A stretch of DNA of 64,000 nucleotides from Pseudoscleropodium purum (Eukaryota; Streptophyta; Bryopsida; Hypnales; Brachytheciaceae): positions 1,924,501-1,988,500 of the forward strand of contig OZ017802.1 in NCBI GenBank assembly GCA_963969395.1, in the 5' to 3' direction. A program made the position numbers and the translations under genes. A model generated the notes under the pieces. It was not told where the DNA came from. It saw nothing but the letters and a program-made list of their open reading frames with translations, and searched no databases. This document shows, piece by piece, positions 1 to 11,782 of this stretch (its first letter is position 1; each line of letters opens with the position of its first letter).

Positions 1-420
1 GCAACTGGAGAATGACGATCATGGCGGGTGTCCAGATCTCCCAAAAAAATCAATTTCTAAAATGCTCTTAACTTACTAGCTAACGTAGCTGACTTGCTGA
101 CACCCCCAAATTCTCATATCGCCGCTTCTGCTTGTGACCTGCCAGTTCCTGAAGAGCTTGGAATCCGGGCTTGGAATCCAGTCGGTTCTTTGGGACGGGC
201 GGACGGACTGTCGTGCCTTGCATTACTTTAACTCACGTCTATCCGCAAGCATACCTTGGGACGAGGTGGAAGTGGAAGTGAAAAAAAGGGCGAAGAAATG
301 CATCATCTCTCGCACTGTTCGCCGGCTCGGCTCACGATCCGTGCAGCTGGCAGACGTACCGCAAGGTACCCACACCTAATTTAGACTGCTCACTCATTCC
401 TCCAGTAACTATTATTCAAT
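1..420. other. GC-richer single-copy segment, unassigned
   Basis: This segment is clearly richer in G and C than the following 60 kb and holds an open frame of 81 codons on the plus strand (134-379). The predicted peptide has an acidic then basic middle (EVEVEVKKRAKK) and no motif I recognise. It could be an exon or a decayed edge of a gene that continues to the left of the window. No splice sites or start context support it strongly, so it is not called as a gene. Confidence 0.25.
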
Positions 421-780
421 TCACCGACTTTTCCTTTTGCACGTGTCCGCCATTACAAGGAGATTCGGATGCATCAAATTACGACCGGGGCTTTTTTTTT
501 TTCCCTCATATTTCTGAAAGGCAAAGTGGATTGAAATTTTGAAGTGACTATGTAACTTTAGTGGATTGTTTTTAGTGGCGACAATCAAGTTTTCAGAGTC
601 GAGAATTTTAGCGATTTACAACCAAAAAAATTCTTGCCATTGACAATGTGCTGGTGTGAACTAATGCAAATGTAGATGAATGACACATACATTTGGTACA
701 AATGTGGCGAATCAAGTTTCAACAATCATAGTCTGAGAGGTGAATTTTTTGAGCACTATAACTTCTCTACTTTTCCCGCA
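421..780. other. AT-rich intergenic stretch, nothing recognised
   Basis: Poly-T and poly-A runs and ordinary AT-rich sequence. No reading frame, RNA gene or repeat is apparent. Confidence 0.4.
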
Positions 781-1030
781 GGACCTACACATATACACAC
801 ACACTCCAATGCTTAAGTAAGAATGTGCACATATTCAAATAGGCCAACTAAAACTTTTCTATGTGCTTCATTGGACCTACACGCACACATACACACACAC
901 ACACTCTGATGCCTAAGTAAGAATGTGCACAAATTCAAATAGGCAAACTAAAACTTCTCTATGTACTTCATTGGACCTGTACATACACACACACTCCAAT
1001 ACCTCAATAAACATGTGCACAAATATTATA
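781..1030. repeat. Tandem repeat, 3 copies of 92-100 bp with CA-rich core
   Basis: Copies start at 781, 873 and 973, each with GGACCT followed by a (CA)n tract, then the shared words AAGAATGTGCACA, TTCAAATAGGC and AACTAAAACTT, and ATGTRCTTCATT at the end. The third copy is partial and more diverged. Length differences come mainly from the CA tract. The open frames over this array on both strands are by-products of the repeat. Confidence 0.85.
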
Positions 1031-1105
1031 GAACAAAATAATAGTAGCAAGTACATATTCAGACAAAGAAGCATAATGCCTCCAAGAGTACATATGCACT
1101 TAAAT

Positions 1106-1177
1106 AAGCACAATACCAAATACAAAAACCTGCATACAAACAAGCACAATGCCAAGTAGGAAAATCTGCACGTAGGC
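1106..1177. repeat. Two-copy 36-bp tandem repeat
   Basis: AAGCACAATRCCAA recurs at 1106 and 1142 with a 36-bp period, and a weaker third relative (CCCAATGCCCAAGT) follows. The repeat adjoins the CA-rich array, so the whole 781-1200 stretch is repeat-derived. Confidence 0.7.
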
Positions 1178-1573
1178 AAGACAACCCAATGCCCAAGTTA
1201 TTGAAAAGGGTGCATATAATACTTGTCATGAAAATAGATTTCATCCAACAAAAAGAGATGCATACAACCAATATTAGCAAAAAAACAAGTTGGCGCTAAT
1301 TAGCTCAATGCTACACTACTTCAAACAGGTGTGCCAATCCTACAAGAAGGAAATCCCACTGGATCAAATTCCATTGCAAGCAGAAGTGCTTTATAAAATA
1401 AACAACAATGACAAGGTTACTAGAGAAGCCTCCAGCATGTCAAATTCAGAAGCATAGTGCCTTAACATGAAACTACAACTTTGAAAATGCCACTACAAAT
1501 GTAAAAATTGCAACTCTGAATGCTAACTTGCATTCCCGACGAACCATGCTACGATTCAGTCAAGGTGCAGGAA

Positions 1574-4500
1574 CTATGCGTGGGATAGATAATGACCCCT
1601 CTCTCCAACTTTGAACCAATCTTCAAACACCCTCTGATATGGAAAAGTCTCCAATGTGAAGATTTTTTGGGAGTACATCCCAACTGTGACCTCCAAGTTC
1701 TCCACTAGTGTAGCCCTCAATTTGGATTTGAGAAAGGCAAGTGATGAAAATGTGCGCTCATCTTCTATAGATCCAATGACATGGGTAACAACAATCTTTG
1801 CTAGCTTTATAAACTCCATGAAGTTTTTAGTAAGGCTATTATTGCTATGTAGAACTCTCCAAACTTTTGTGAGTTGGTTCACATCAAAAGGTGGCAACAT
1901 TGTTGCCAGGGTGTTTGACTTCATGTAAACGTTGAATAAGCCTTGCTGTAACATTAGCATGTCAAGGTTGATCAAGGGGGGCAACAATATCTTGTCACTA
2001 CCGAAACCCAAAATTTTACCATGTTCGTATACTTCCATGAGGACTCGCAGGTGTGCATCGAATTGTTCGTCCGGATTGGCCTCACACCAAAATTGCAAGT
2101 ACATAATATCCAATGCGCTATGACATTTTGGGCTGAGAAGTGGTTGTCCAACTCATGTACCAACTTCGTTGCAGCTCCTACGAAGACAAAACCCAACACA
2201 CGTTAGCAACTGAGCCTACAATGTTAGTCTACAATCTCAAACTGAGTGAGACTAGCTTTATCAGCAGTAGTTGAAGCATATGAACAATAGTTGCTGCAAT
2301 GAAATCAAACAAGCATATGTATAATAATATTCAAACAAGCATGTGAAGAATAGCATAACAGAATGTAGCATAGAAATCTCACTTGTGCATTCCTCCTTCA
2401 CTAGAGCAAGTAAATCAGCCCAAACAGTCCTATCCATGAGCGCCAAATTGTGTTCAGTATGTATTTGTTCCCCATGACAAATAAAGGAAAGTACTGCAAA
2501 GCCATCATTGAGGTCAGTAATCCATTTCAGATGGATTTGCTCATGGCTACAATTTAATAAATTCTGGAAGGCCCATAATTCATCTATGGAAAAACAAGTG
2601 GGTGGATCTTGGTACATGGTATGCAAAGACACTTGGCAGATCTTGATTGTTGTGATGAAATCATAGATGAAGACATCCCATTTTTGAGCAAAGGTGACAA
2701 GGTTGTTCACTGTGTCCAAAAGTGGCAACAGTGCTACCATGCCCAATATAGTATATAGGTCCAACAATACACAAAGGCAAGCCTACCTACCACACAATAC
2801 AAGCGAGTGAGATTAGCCTTGAACACATGAGCATTCAGCAAGAAAACAGAGGTTGACATACAAAGAATAACTACACTACACATAAAGTAGAACTTGAAAG
2901 TTCAAAAGGAAACAAGGCTTCAACAAAACAAGAACAAGAAATTGCCAAAAGTACAAAAAAAAAATTAGAAGTGGAAGACATGTCTCACCATTGCCTTCTT
3001 GTTGTCGTCCAACTCAGTGGTCATAGAGTAGATCAAAGTGTGGTACTCTGATAGTAGGCGTTGCAATGGCTCAATGAAGGAGATCCAACAAGTTTCGACA
3101 TGTTTGAGCATCTTCAATCCTTTTGTTTCTGTTAACTTTGCCAATGCTCTAAATTGTGTCAAGCACTTCGGACTTTTGTTGAAGTAAGCATGAGTCATTC
3201 GCAAGACCTTGCTAATTGAATAAAAAATCCCCAAGGTCTCCAAAGTTTTAAACTCCAAGTTACACCTGTGTGCAACACAATGGACGCCATGTTAGAAGGG
3301 TGCAAATTGTTCTTTAAGCTGCACAATGACATCAGTCCGCAAACCAAAAAGCATGGAAATGCTGTCACACCCAAAACTAATCAAATTCATAGTTAGTGCT
3401 TTAGTGTCTAAGCCGCTGCCAATAGTAATCGCCTCAACAATCAACTTGGTCATATTCACAGCATTAGGACAGTCAATTCGCTGCAATGATACGAGCAAGG
3501 GCATCCGCATCCAATCATGAACTACATAACAATGGACGGATAAGTAAGGCGTAGTATCAAGAGCAGTGACCTTGTCCACTGTCATAGCCACAAAGTTAGC
3601 GCTCTCCACAAGTTTTTGAATCTTCTGCACAACAAGCTTGTACATGAAAGACACCATAATCCAAGCACTGTTATCACACCTATGAGCAATAGGTAAATTT
3701 GGGACACCCAACAATTTGTACAAACTTTGCCGTGCTTCAAATTTGACCATTGGCTGACCACTTTGCAAGACTTGAAATAGTGTTGCAAATTGAACCCTTT
3801 TTTGGTGCAATTCGATTGTTGTGCAGTGGTTAACTTGCTTCAAGATAGAGGATGGTGATTTGACAACATAGAGCTGTAAATTTTTCCTATGTTTGCATTG
3901 GGTTGCAATGTAGTGCTCTCCTTTTTTGAATCCATACTATGGCAAATCTTTCTTGGCAGTGCGTTTGCCATCGTGCTTCTACAATGTATCTAATTTTGGG
4001 GCCATGACACAAGGTTTCTGATCAAATTCAAAGCAAACCTTACAACAAACCATGTGCAGAACACCATCAATAGTGAGAATGTCCTTAGCTTAAGGCAATT
4101 TGGCGGCCCACTCCATCCAAAACTTTCTCAGGAATCTCCTTCAAGCCACCATTTTCCTCCGATGAATCAAACAATGTAATGAAGGGCGACTTCGAATTCA
4201 CAATGCAAATGTCTCCCGATCTAGTTGAAGATCTGGATACTATGTCAATGGACATGGGATTTTCACTTGCAAATTTGAACATGCCAAAGTCGGAAGATGG
4301 GTAATAGGGGCACCATTAGACTCAGCTCCAAACTCAGCCCCGGGCATGTTTGGGAAGCGGCTGTCGAGGACAATGCATAGAGGCTACCCCGGCTACGATC
4401 CACGCGTGCTTATGAAGTAGTTTTACAATGTTGCCTTTTTGAATGCCTTCCATCGTGCAACGCCCCCCATTAATGTCTTCACCTGTTTCTTCCAACACGA

Positions 4501-4617
4501 TGCTATTGTAGGCAATTCAATTTTCTTCTTCTCCAATTCTACAACCCGAGTTGCCAATCCTGCCAACATATCATGAGATGCATTGTCACTAGATTCCATA
4601 CTAGCAAACTTGAGCAA
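1574..4617 (-). pseudogene. Decayed hAT-superfamily transposase (zinc finger / DUF4371-like / hAT dimerisation)
   Basis: Reading down the minus strand there is a CxxC zinc-finger-like start (MVCCKVC near 4040), then a transposase core (TVDKVTALDTTPYLSVH, about 3590-3540), a GVHCVAHRCNL block just below 3290, and an ETCWISF block near 3090. The end is a hAT C-terminal dimerisation region (EDERTFSSLAFLKSKLRATL, about 1770-1720). Introns are credible at 2783-2988 (GTGAGA..GTAG) and 2178-2382 (GTGAGA..GTAG), both keeping the reading sense. The gene is broken: in-frame stops at 4090-4092, 3979-3981, 3937-3939 and 3292-3294, all in one frame, interrupt conserved blocks. Frameshifts near 4121-4127 and 2115-2125 join matching sequence in different frames. 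A minus ORF at 4423-4617 with a short coiled-coil-like stretch may be the original first exon, but that link is uncertain. The domain order follows the plant and animal hAT-derived zinc-finger protein family; no enzymatic activity is expected now. Confidence 0.8.
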
Positions 4618-4619
4618 TG

Positions 4620-5237
4620 AAATATAGAAAGGAAGAACGATCCAAGTACAGTCACATATCTAAAAGCATACAAAGCACATCTAAGGTTTTGTATTTGCTT
4701 TGGTACTTATACAATACACACCATAAATCTTCAAATTGCCTCCCCAAACCTATACCTAAACCTGCAATTAACAACATTGAAATATAGACGTAGTGGCAAC
4801 AAATTCGCCAAACTCACCACTCTCTCATAGACCCTCAAGCCAAGAGTGGCGAATAGGTCTCTTTTGAGAGTGCAAAGTGGCAATCAATGAGGAAATGAAG
4901 ACAGCAGAAGGTGGTGATTAATGAAGAAATGAAGACAACCGAAGGTGGTGATGATGTAAAAGTAGTGACACAAAAGTGGCGACAAGACCCCCTAAACCTT
5001 GTGGTGAAGATGGAGATTGTTTAGGGTTTTGAGGTGATACATCAGGTCTTGTAGCCGCCCCTGGCAGATATCATTGGCGATAGTGCATTCGATACCCCCC
5101 AGTTGGTGCCCCTGTGGCTGCCGAGATATCAACCTAGATGCCAAGGGGGCAAAATTCCTAAAAAAATATTAAATTTTTACTAAAGGCAGTTCACCCAAGC
5201 TAAATTCTGAGTGCAAAATGGCACTCAGATGCCAAAT
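4620..5237. other. Intergenic, no gene recognised
   Basis: Moderately AT-rich sequence between the hAT relic and a GC-richer patch. It holds a local imperfect repeat around 4880-4950 (two copies of an AATGAGGAAATGAAGACA-like word with a GGTGGTGAT tail). No coding support. Confidence 0.4.
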
Positions 5238-5423
5238 TTAAAAGCCCTGATTACGATAGCTTATTGGCTCCGCATAGAAGGGGAGGAACTTGGCGTTGGC
5301 CAAAGCTAAAGCTAAGATACATGTGAGAAAAGCAGAAAGGTGGACCTTACTTGCCAGTGAGTCAGCCAGGTGTGCTACAGAGGACATAGCAGCAGCTTGT
5401 GGAAGTTTCTCCGAGTTGCCCAC
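5238..5423 (-). CDS. Possible first exon of an unidentified membrane or targeted protein
   Basis: A 61-codon open frame in a GC-richer patch. It reads as a polar start followed by one strongly hydrophobic stretch (HLSAFLTCILALALANAKF) that would form a signal anchor or targeting helix. A second in-frame methionine (residue 13, MSSVAHL) sits in a good context. A GT donor-like site (C-GTAATC) lies near the 3' end, so it could be an exon that splices to something further left, but no second exon was found. The opposite strand is also open (5290-5520), which weakens the case. No family is assigned. Confidence 0.2.
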   Translation of the reverse strand: MGNSEKLPQAAAMSSVAHLADSLASKVHLSAFLTCILALALANAKFLPFYAEPISYRNQGF

Positions 5424-5529
5424 GGAATTTCAGTTGCCTCCTCTTTCCAGAAGAAGAAGGTTTTTTTTTTCAAGGGTATCGGTTGCATCCTCTCCTTATA
5501 AAAATCTTCCAGTCCATTGACTCTAGTGT

Positions 5530-6150
5530 GTAGTATAAAATTCTCACTGGCTATTTTTCTTCAATTTCTAATTTGCAAAGGCTACAATCCTCCTCTGTCA
5601 AAAACATGCCGGGCTTGAAACTAAGCTGCAAATTTGACTTCCAGTGGGGAGATATAGACAATGGACCAGGGCTGCAAGTTGCCACGACCAACCCTAAAGT
5701 GATACCCACCACCCCTGTCTAGGCACTCCCACTACCTCAATGGCCAGCTCTAAAATAATACCCACCTCCAGCAAATCAGGTGTCAGCTTTAGATTTCAAA
5801 TGGCAAGGAACTAAAATCTGGATCCTTCACTTTCAAACTCAAACCGTTTATTTTCCCCGAAGGTACCGGATAACAATGAAGTAACCGACTGTTCTCCCCG
5901 AACATTGGGACGGATTCTGTTGTATGCATGCGAAACTAATTCTCCTCACATAAAAACTTCAAGGTAATTCCAAAACGGACACAGTTGATGTTACCGCTGT
6001 GTACATTGTCGATTTTAATATGTACTCATCGTCAAAGATTGTCCGGATGCAAGGTACCAGTTTGATTTAATTACGTGTAGTTAACTGAGTGCAGTTGAGC
6101 TGCGGACAACAAATTACCGGCTGGAGCTAGCTAGCAAACCGATTCCAACA
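5530..6150. other. Non-coding, mixed composition
   Basis: GC content is higher than in the repeat-rich bulk of the window. Short duplicated phrases around TACCCACC (5704-5765) occur. No convincing frame, RNA gene or transposon end. Confidence 0.35.
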
Positions 6151-6223
6151 TGAAGTGAACTTACAACGTGCATCGCACCCTAAAACCACCGCACGGCCTG
6201 CCGGATCGGAAAGCCCGCACAGT

Positions 6224-6231
6224 TATAAAAA
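6224..6231 (+). promoter_or_regulatory. TATA box candidate
   Basis: TATAAAAA in a locally GC-richer context, followed about 25-45 bases later by a pyrimidine-rich leader with CATCATCTCTCTCAGTCC. This arrangement is typical of plant core promoters. Short reading frames follow at about 6350 (17 codons) and at 6607. No named gene could be attached to it. Confidence 0.35.
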
Positions 6232-6606
6232 CCCCAACACTCTCATACTCGACCATCATCTCTCTCAGTCCATTACAGTTGTAGCTAACTCCAGGCAGCT
6301 AGCAGATTTTAGGAATCAGTTCGAGTTCTCTCCTGTCTGTTTAGTAGACATGGATCTCATGCAGCTGCTACAACTTCACCTCTTGAGTTGTGAAGTGTTA
6401 TAGTATTGCTAGACGACACTCCGACAGTTCTAACTTCCGATTCTTCTCCTCCCACATATTTCAGGCTTACGACGATTGTTGTAGGAAGCGCGCGGAGTCA
6501 AACAAATGCTCATATCAATTTTGTACCCGTGTGCTCCTCCAAACGGGCTCTATCTTCCAGCCCAGCTTGCTAGCTCACTCTTTCGCAACATAAAAAACTA
6601 CAACAG

Positions 6607-6705
6607 ATGGTTGTCCCACTGTTGTGTTTTTTGATGTTGATGTACGTTTCTATGGAAGGATTTGCATGCAGCTGGCACTGGTCTTTTGTGGATGAGTTTG
6701 TCTGA
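6607..6705 (+). CDS. Short ORF with signal-peptide-like sequence
   Basis: 32 codons beginning MVVPLLCFLMLMYVSMEGFA, which has the look of a secretory signal peptide with a small residue before CSWHW, then a stop. It lies about 380 bases after the TATA candidate. It may be a small secreted peptide, a first exon, or chance. A minus-strand frame (6570-6806) overlaps it. No family is recognised. Confidence 0.15.
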   Translation: MVVPLLCFLMLMYVSMEGFACSWHWSFVDEFV

Positions 6706-7582
6706 AGGAGTTCACTGGTACACAAATGTGAAGAGCACCGTGGATTGAGTCGAAGAATATGAAAGGCTCCGCGCGCGGGGCATGGCCGGATCATATGTCT
6801 CATCATTTGGTCTTGTCACTGCTAATATACAGTATACTTGTGTTTGGAATCGCTGCAGGAAAAAAGTTTCAAAATGTTCTCTGATTTGTCGTGTAGGGAT
6901 CTGAAGTCGCGGTTCGGCACTGACTTTCTGTGCGTGTTTGAATCATTGGTTGGGCATTACTACTTGTTAATTTAATTACGTGCATGACTAACATACATCC
7001 AGGTGTTAGGATAATATCTAAGTTAGTCTGTCTCAGTTTCTATAGCCTGAGTGTTCATTAATGGCAGTGGGCGCTGCACATGCATACTGTATATATCGGG
7101 GCATTTCACTATGACAGTTGCAACCTGAGCAATAGAAAATGTGTTCATATGGTCTTTACCATGTGCCTTATGCCAAATACTTATTGGGGCAATTAAACCT
7201 TGCCTGTCTTGTAGTGGAAATGCAGAATTACACAACAGAGTCCCAGTTTGGGGATTGTGCCATATACGTGATCTTCTTTTAACTCTCAGTTCGCCTTCCA
7301 TGCATTGGGACTCTTTTTACTGTTGAATCTCTTGAATTCAGACTTATCTACGACTTGCGATTCCACTGTACCTGAAACTGTTCATGTACAGCGACAGTGT
7401 AGAACAGATATTTCGTTATTTAAATGGCATATTCCATATGCAATTTTTCATTCATTTTCTACGACTGGTCTAAACTCTAAGATCGGTACACATTTCACAC
7501 TACATGGTCTAAACGTAAAGTGGCAAGTTTGTAGAATACTGACATTTTAACAAAATATCTGTTGTAGAAGGACCCAACCTTG

Positions 7583-8572
7583 TTACTCATCTCTCACCGC
7601 CCAAGGGGACCAATTGTGTCCTCCATAGTTTGGAAGGCCAATTCAAGGTGCTTTAACTTCTGCATCCGATGTCCAAATTCAATAAAACTTGTTGGAAAAT
7701 CTGCGCTTTGTCTTATAGTTTGTGTGATAAAATTTTGATATCAACCCAAGACGTACTGATTTTTTGGAAGCCATTCAAAGTTCACATGTTCAATTTGAAT
7801 TCGCCAAACTGCATTTGATGGCTGCAACTTTGGGGGCTTCTATCACCTTCATCCAATCTTTATTTTCAGTAAAAATTTGTTGTATTATGTTCCCATTGTA
7901 GTCTAGTTATTGTGGTAAAATTTTCATGCCAATTCAAGGTATTTTGAATGTTTGGGAGCAATTTAAAGTTCAAAGTCTAGACATTTTTGGATTATAATGA
8001 CTTCGGTAGCCTGTTTTTTCTTCATACAATGTCCATTTTCAATATATAAAAATTTAGAAAAGTTGTGCATACTAGTCTAATTTGTGTGGTTAAAATATCA
8101 ATACAATAAGTTATGAGTGACTGAAAAGTGTTTTATTACAAGAAGTTATACCCTTCGATGTATTTTTTGCAATTGTTCTTGCTAATTTTTGACATTTTTA
8201 AGTCACTCAATAGACTCAAATCTCAATGACTCAAAATGAATGATATATTTTCAATCACCAATGTGTCTATATGCTGGTTTTGAAGCACTTCATAGTTTCA
8301 ATTTTCTTCATTTGAGTAGGTTTAGAAATTGAATTTCACCTCCAAATGTATTGCTAGGAAAATTTAGCATCTCTTTTTGACACTAAAATATTATAATCTT
8401 GCAAATTCTATGGCGAAATGACTCAAAATTTGATTCATATCATTTACAACACATACACTAGTACAACATTGTATGGTTGAGATTTCTATACCTAGGTGAC
8501 ATTTTGGACTATAACACTTCAAAAGCGATGATGTTGTTAAATCCAAAAAGGCCTTGGGCCTTAAGGGATTAA
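7583..8572 (-). mobile_element. TTAA element, subfamily C, reversed and degraded
   Basis: The right edge reads GGCCTTAAGGGATTAA, the complement of the subfamily C start, and the left edge (ACCGCCCAAGGGGAC) matches the complement of the subfamily C end seen at 31990-32010. The interior carries the same ordered words in reverse complement as the copy at 31038-32010, including AAAGCGATGATGTTGTTAAA near 8523 and the TTTTGGAAGCCATTCAAAGT region near 7770. The left TTAA has decayed to TTAC. No coding capacity. Confidence 0.7.
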
Positions 8573-8589
8573 AGGATGGTGGATGATTG

Positions 8590-9335
8590 CAAAAAAGGGT
8601 GTTTGTTTTTGGTAGTGTTTTGCAAAACCAATTTTTGTCCAAGCTATAACTTTTGAATTTAGTGGTCAAAACAAGAAAAAATTATAGATGTTTTAATTGC
8701 AATTGTATCACTTCTTTTTCAAAAAAATTCAAAACTAATTTTATATTTAAAAGTCAATTTCTCTAATTTGTCACACTTTCAACATTTTTTGTTTTTTGTA
8801 CCGAAGAATATCCAAATTTAATGATGTAGAATTGAAATTTTGGTGGTTTATTTCCAACCTAGTTGGACATGTTTCATGTGAAGTGCATCAAAAAATACAT
8901 TATTTTATGTCCTCCATGTTTGTCCAAATAGGCCAAAAAAGGGATTCCATGGCGCATACACTTTTAAACACAGAAGATGGTTTGAAGTTCATTCTTTTGG
9001 TGAAATCTCATCACCATCATGTCCCTATCAATGAACAGTTTCTAGATTTTTTTATTTCACTATAATTAATTAATAAATTAATAATACAAACATTGAAATA
9101 CCCCTTTTCTACCCACAACTCTATATGTCCTAGAAAAGGTGTATTTCAAATTTTGTATTTTTGATTAATTAATATAGTGAAATAAATAAATAAATTTAAA
9201 TTCCATTCAAAACAATTGCAATCAAAACATCTGGAAATAGATTTTTTGTTTTTGCCATTAGGTTTTTAATTCAAAAGTTATAGCTTGGACAAAAACCGGT
9301 TTTGCAAAACACTACAAAAAACACCCTTTCTTGTA
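8590..9335. mobile_element. Foldback (inverted-repeat) element, about 745 bp
   Basis: The left arm (about 8590-8705: AAAGGGTGTTTG, GTGTTTTGCAAAACC, AAGCTATAACTTTTGAATT, TTTTAATTGCAATTGT) is the inverted complement of the right arm (about 9208-9335: ACAATTGCAATCAAAACA, AATTCAAAAGTTATAGCTT, GGTTTTGCAAAACAC, AACACCCTTT). The loop is AT-rich and holds a second small inverted repeat. It fits a foldback or MITE-like DNA element. No transposase. Confidence 0.75.
9051..9190. repeat. Nested hairpin inside the foldback element
   Basis: TTTATTTCACTAT at 9051 pairs with ATAGTGAAATAAA ending near 9187. Inner words (ATTAATTAAT, ACATTGAAATACCCCTTTTC against GAAAAGGTGTATTTC) pair too. The stem is about 60 bp on each side of a centre near 9120. 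It may be an independent small MITE inserted in the larger foldback. Confidence 0.65.
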
Positions 9336-11300
9336 ACTACCTTGGTATGCATCACATTCAATGGAAGCCCTATATCTATATATACACACATCTCGATACC
9401 TTTCTATTATTATTTCTTTAGTTATAAGTTTTGAATTATTACTAAACCGCATATTGATTAATATGTATTCCTATTTCTAAGAGATATAACTTTCAATCAA
9501 TTGTATAACCATTTCCAAATATTATGATTCTTGATGAGTAACAATTGATTTTAATCTAGATGAAGGAATGACATGTGTTAATTTATTTCATAGCCAAATA
9601 AAAGAAATGCATGTTGAAATAGAAGTAAAGAACTTGGGTCTAAAATGGAGAGATATTTACTTCTAAATTAATCAAGATAGAGTAAGTGCCAATGATTAAT
9701 AGTATGGCCACCTACTAATCAAGCGCAAACACACAAGATGACAAATTGTCAAATGACAATTTCTTCAATGACTTCTTCCAATTTCTTCTATGGTCAATTT
9801 CATTAAAATCGTGGTATTCCATTAATTTGGCACTTTTAGTAATTCACTTTAAATTGGGTTTTTTTTGTACTAAGATCTATGCTACTACTAGATTTTTGAA
9901 ATCTACATATATTCTAAATATCTAAAATCTTTACCAATCCTAGATTGTTTAGACTACTCTATTTGATATCTATATTTGTCCTAGATTTTCAAAATCTAAA
10001 ATTAATCTAAATGTTAGCAATGTATATTTGTCCCAAATGTCAAGGTGTGAAAATGGCACATGGAATACCACCATTTTAATGAAATTTGCCATTTCTTTTA
10101 TTTACAATTTACTATGTCAACTAAGTTCACCATTCATTCTCATATTTTGGGTGGCTATTGGCATTTAGGTTGGTTCAACATCTTGCAAACTAGTATTAAA
10201 TTGGAACATCAAAAAGTCATGTTTTATGAGACTAAGAATCATAGGAAAAGCTACTTGTCTTCTTCAATTTTAGCAATTAGAAACTTGCCAATTTAATTTA
10301 TTAAAGACAAATTAATTGCAACTCCTCCTACATTCTAGTTGTGACTAAGAATTTGAAAGTGGAAGAAATTGGACCACTATAGATTGTGTTTTTGTCCTTA
10401 CACATCTTATTATGTACTATATATCCTACCCACCTCACTAAAACTAACCTACTAATATTTCTGCTATCAATAAGAACATTGTAAGAATTATTAAGATTCA
10501 TAATTTTAATAATTTACCAATCCCTAAAGATCCTAATTTCCAAAGGGGTGACTATTTTGATTTCATCCAAATATTGAAAGGTTTTGTATATCTATTTGAC
10601 TTGTATCGTTTTTTTGAAGTGATAAAATTTGCTGCAAAACCCCAAAAGTCTAAGAAGCCCAATTTGGATTGTAGTATGGTGTTTTTCATGTATTTGACAT
10701 ACAAGATGCATGAATTGACATATACAATAGTCTAAAAAGTTTGTATCCATGGTGCATCAAATTCACATAGTACTTCCAATTTAGATCAATACTACACCTT
10801 CCACATATTTGGTAAGCTAAAAAATAGCCACATATCCTACATATGTGGTAACTTATTTGAACATGATAAGGTTTAGATTTTAAAAGATCTTTGACATGAA
10901 AGACATGAGTAGTTGAATTTTTAATCCAACACTCTACATCTTAGCATATTTTAGCATATATTTTGTATTTTAAGAATAAAATATAAAATCATACAATTAG
11001 TCTTTACCATACCTATAATAAAGCTATTTAAGGTTCACATATAGATGTAGATGCATATGCCCTAAATCACATGTTTATAAAGATGTCTACCAATTTTGAA
11101 GTTTTTGGTAAAAAAAATTAAATATTAATGCCAATATAGTAATAAAGAGAGGTGTTGCTTCAATAAAACTTCATATAAATCAATCCCTAAAGTTCGTCCA
11201 TCTTTAGAGTCACAAAAGTGCTTTCAGAGACAAGTCTTCAACACAAGGCTAAAACCTTCATTTATAATTATTTTTTAACAAATACAAGTATAGGATCCTT
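9336..11300. other. AT-rich intergenic DNA, no gene recognised
   Basis: Long homopolymer-rich sequence without a credible frame. The 78-codon frame at 10060-10296 has no motif and plain AT-driven composition. Short direct repeats such as ATTCTAAATATCTAAA and CTAGATT occur near 9890-10000. Confidence 0.4.
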
Positions 11301-11692
11301 TAGTTAACTTGTTAGAATATACCCTCCTAAAATTTCAAAATAAAAAAACCTTACCAATTGCAAGATCATAATGCTTGAATTCAAAAAGAGGTTTTTTTAA
11401 TTTTTTTCAAATGGTTAGGTGTCATCTTTCAATATTTTTGCCCCAAAGTATATAGATCCTATAGCTTAAAAATCTCCATAATATGTGGAAAAAATTAGTG
11501 AGTAATACATTTTAAAATTTTCATAAGAAGAATTTCATATTCATATATGAAAAAAATAGTAAGTAGAAAAAATAGAAAATGATTTAAAATACTAAATTGT
11601 TAAGAATTTTATTATGGAATAGAAAAATTCCAATTCCAATAGTTGTAATGTTGTAATAATAAATGTACATCCTATAATTTTATTTTATTCTT

Positions 11693-11782
11693 TTAAAATC
11701 CACTAAAAATTGTTTAAAATCCACTAAAAAATCCACTAAAAAACCTTTTATTCATTAAAATCCACTAAAAATTGTCATTTCT
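11693..11782. repeat. Short tandem repeat at an element end
   Basis: Four to five units of AAATCCACTAAAAA with slightly different spacers replace the usual start of a subfamily A element. Confidence 0.75.

Noticed and set aside
923..1280. Cysteine- and leucine-rich minus frames (88 and 73 codons)
   Set aside because: They lie over the CA-rich tandem array and its 36-bp repeat; the composition explains them.
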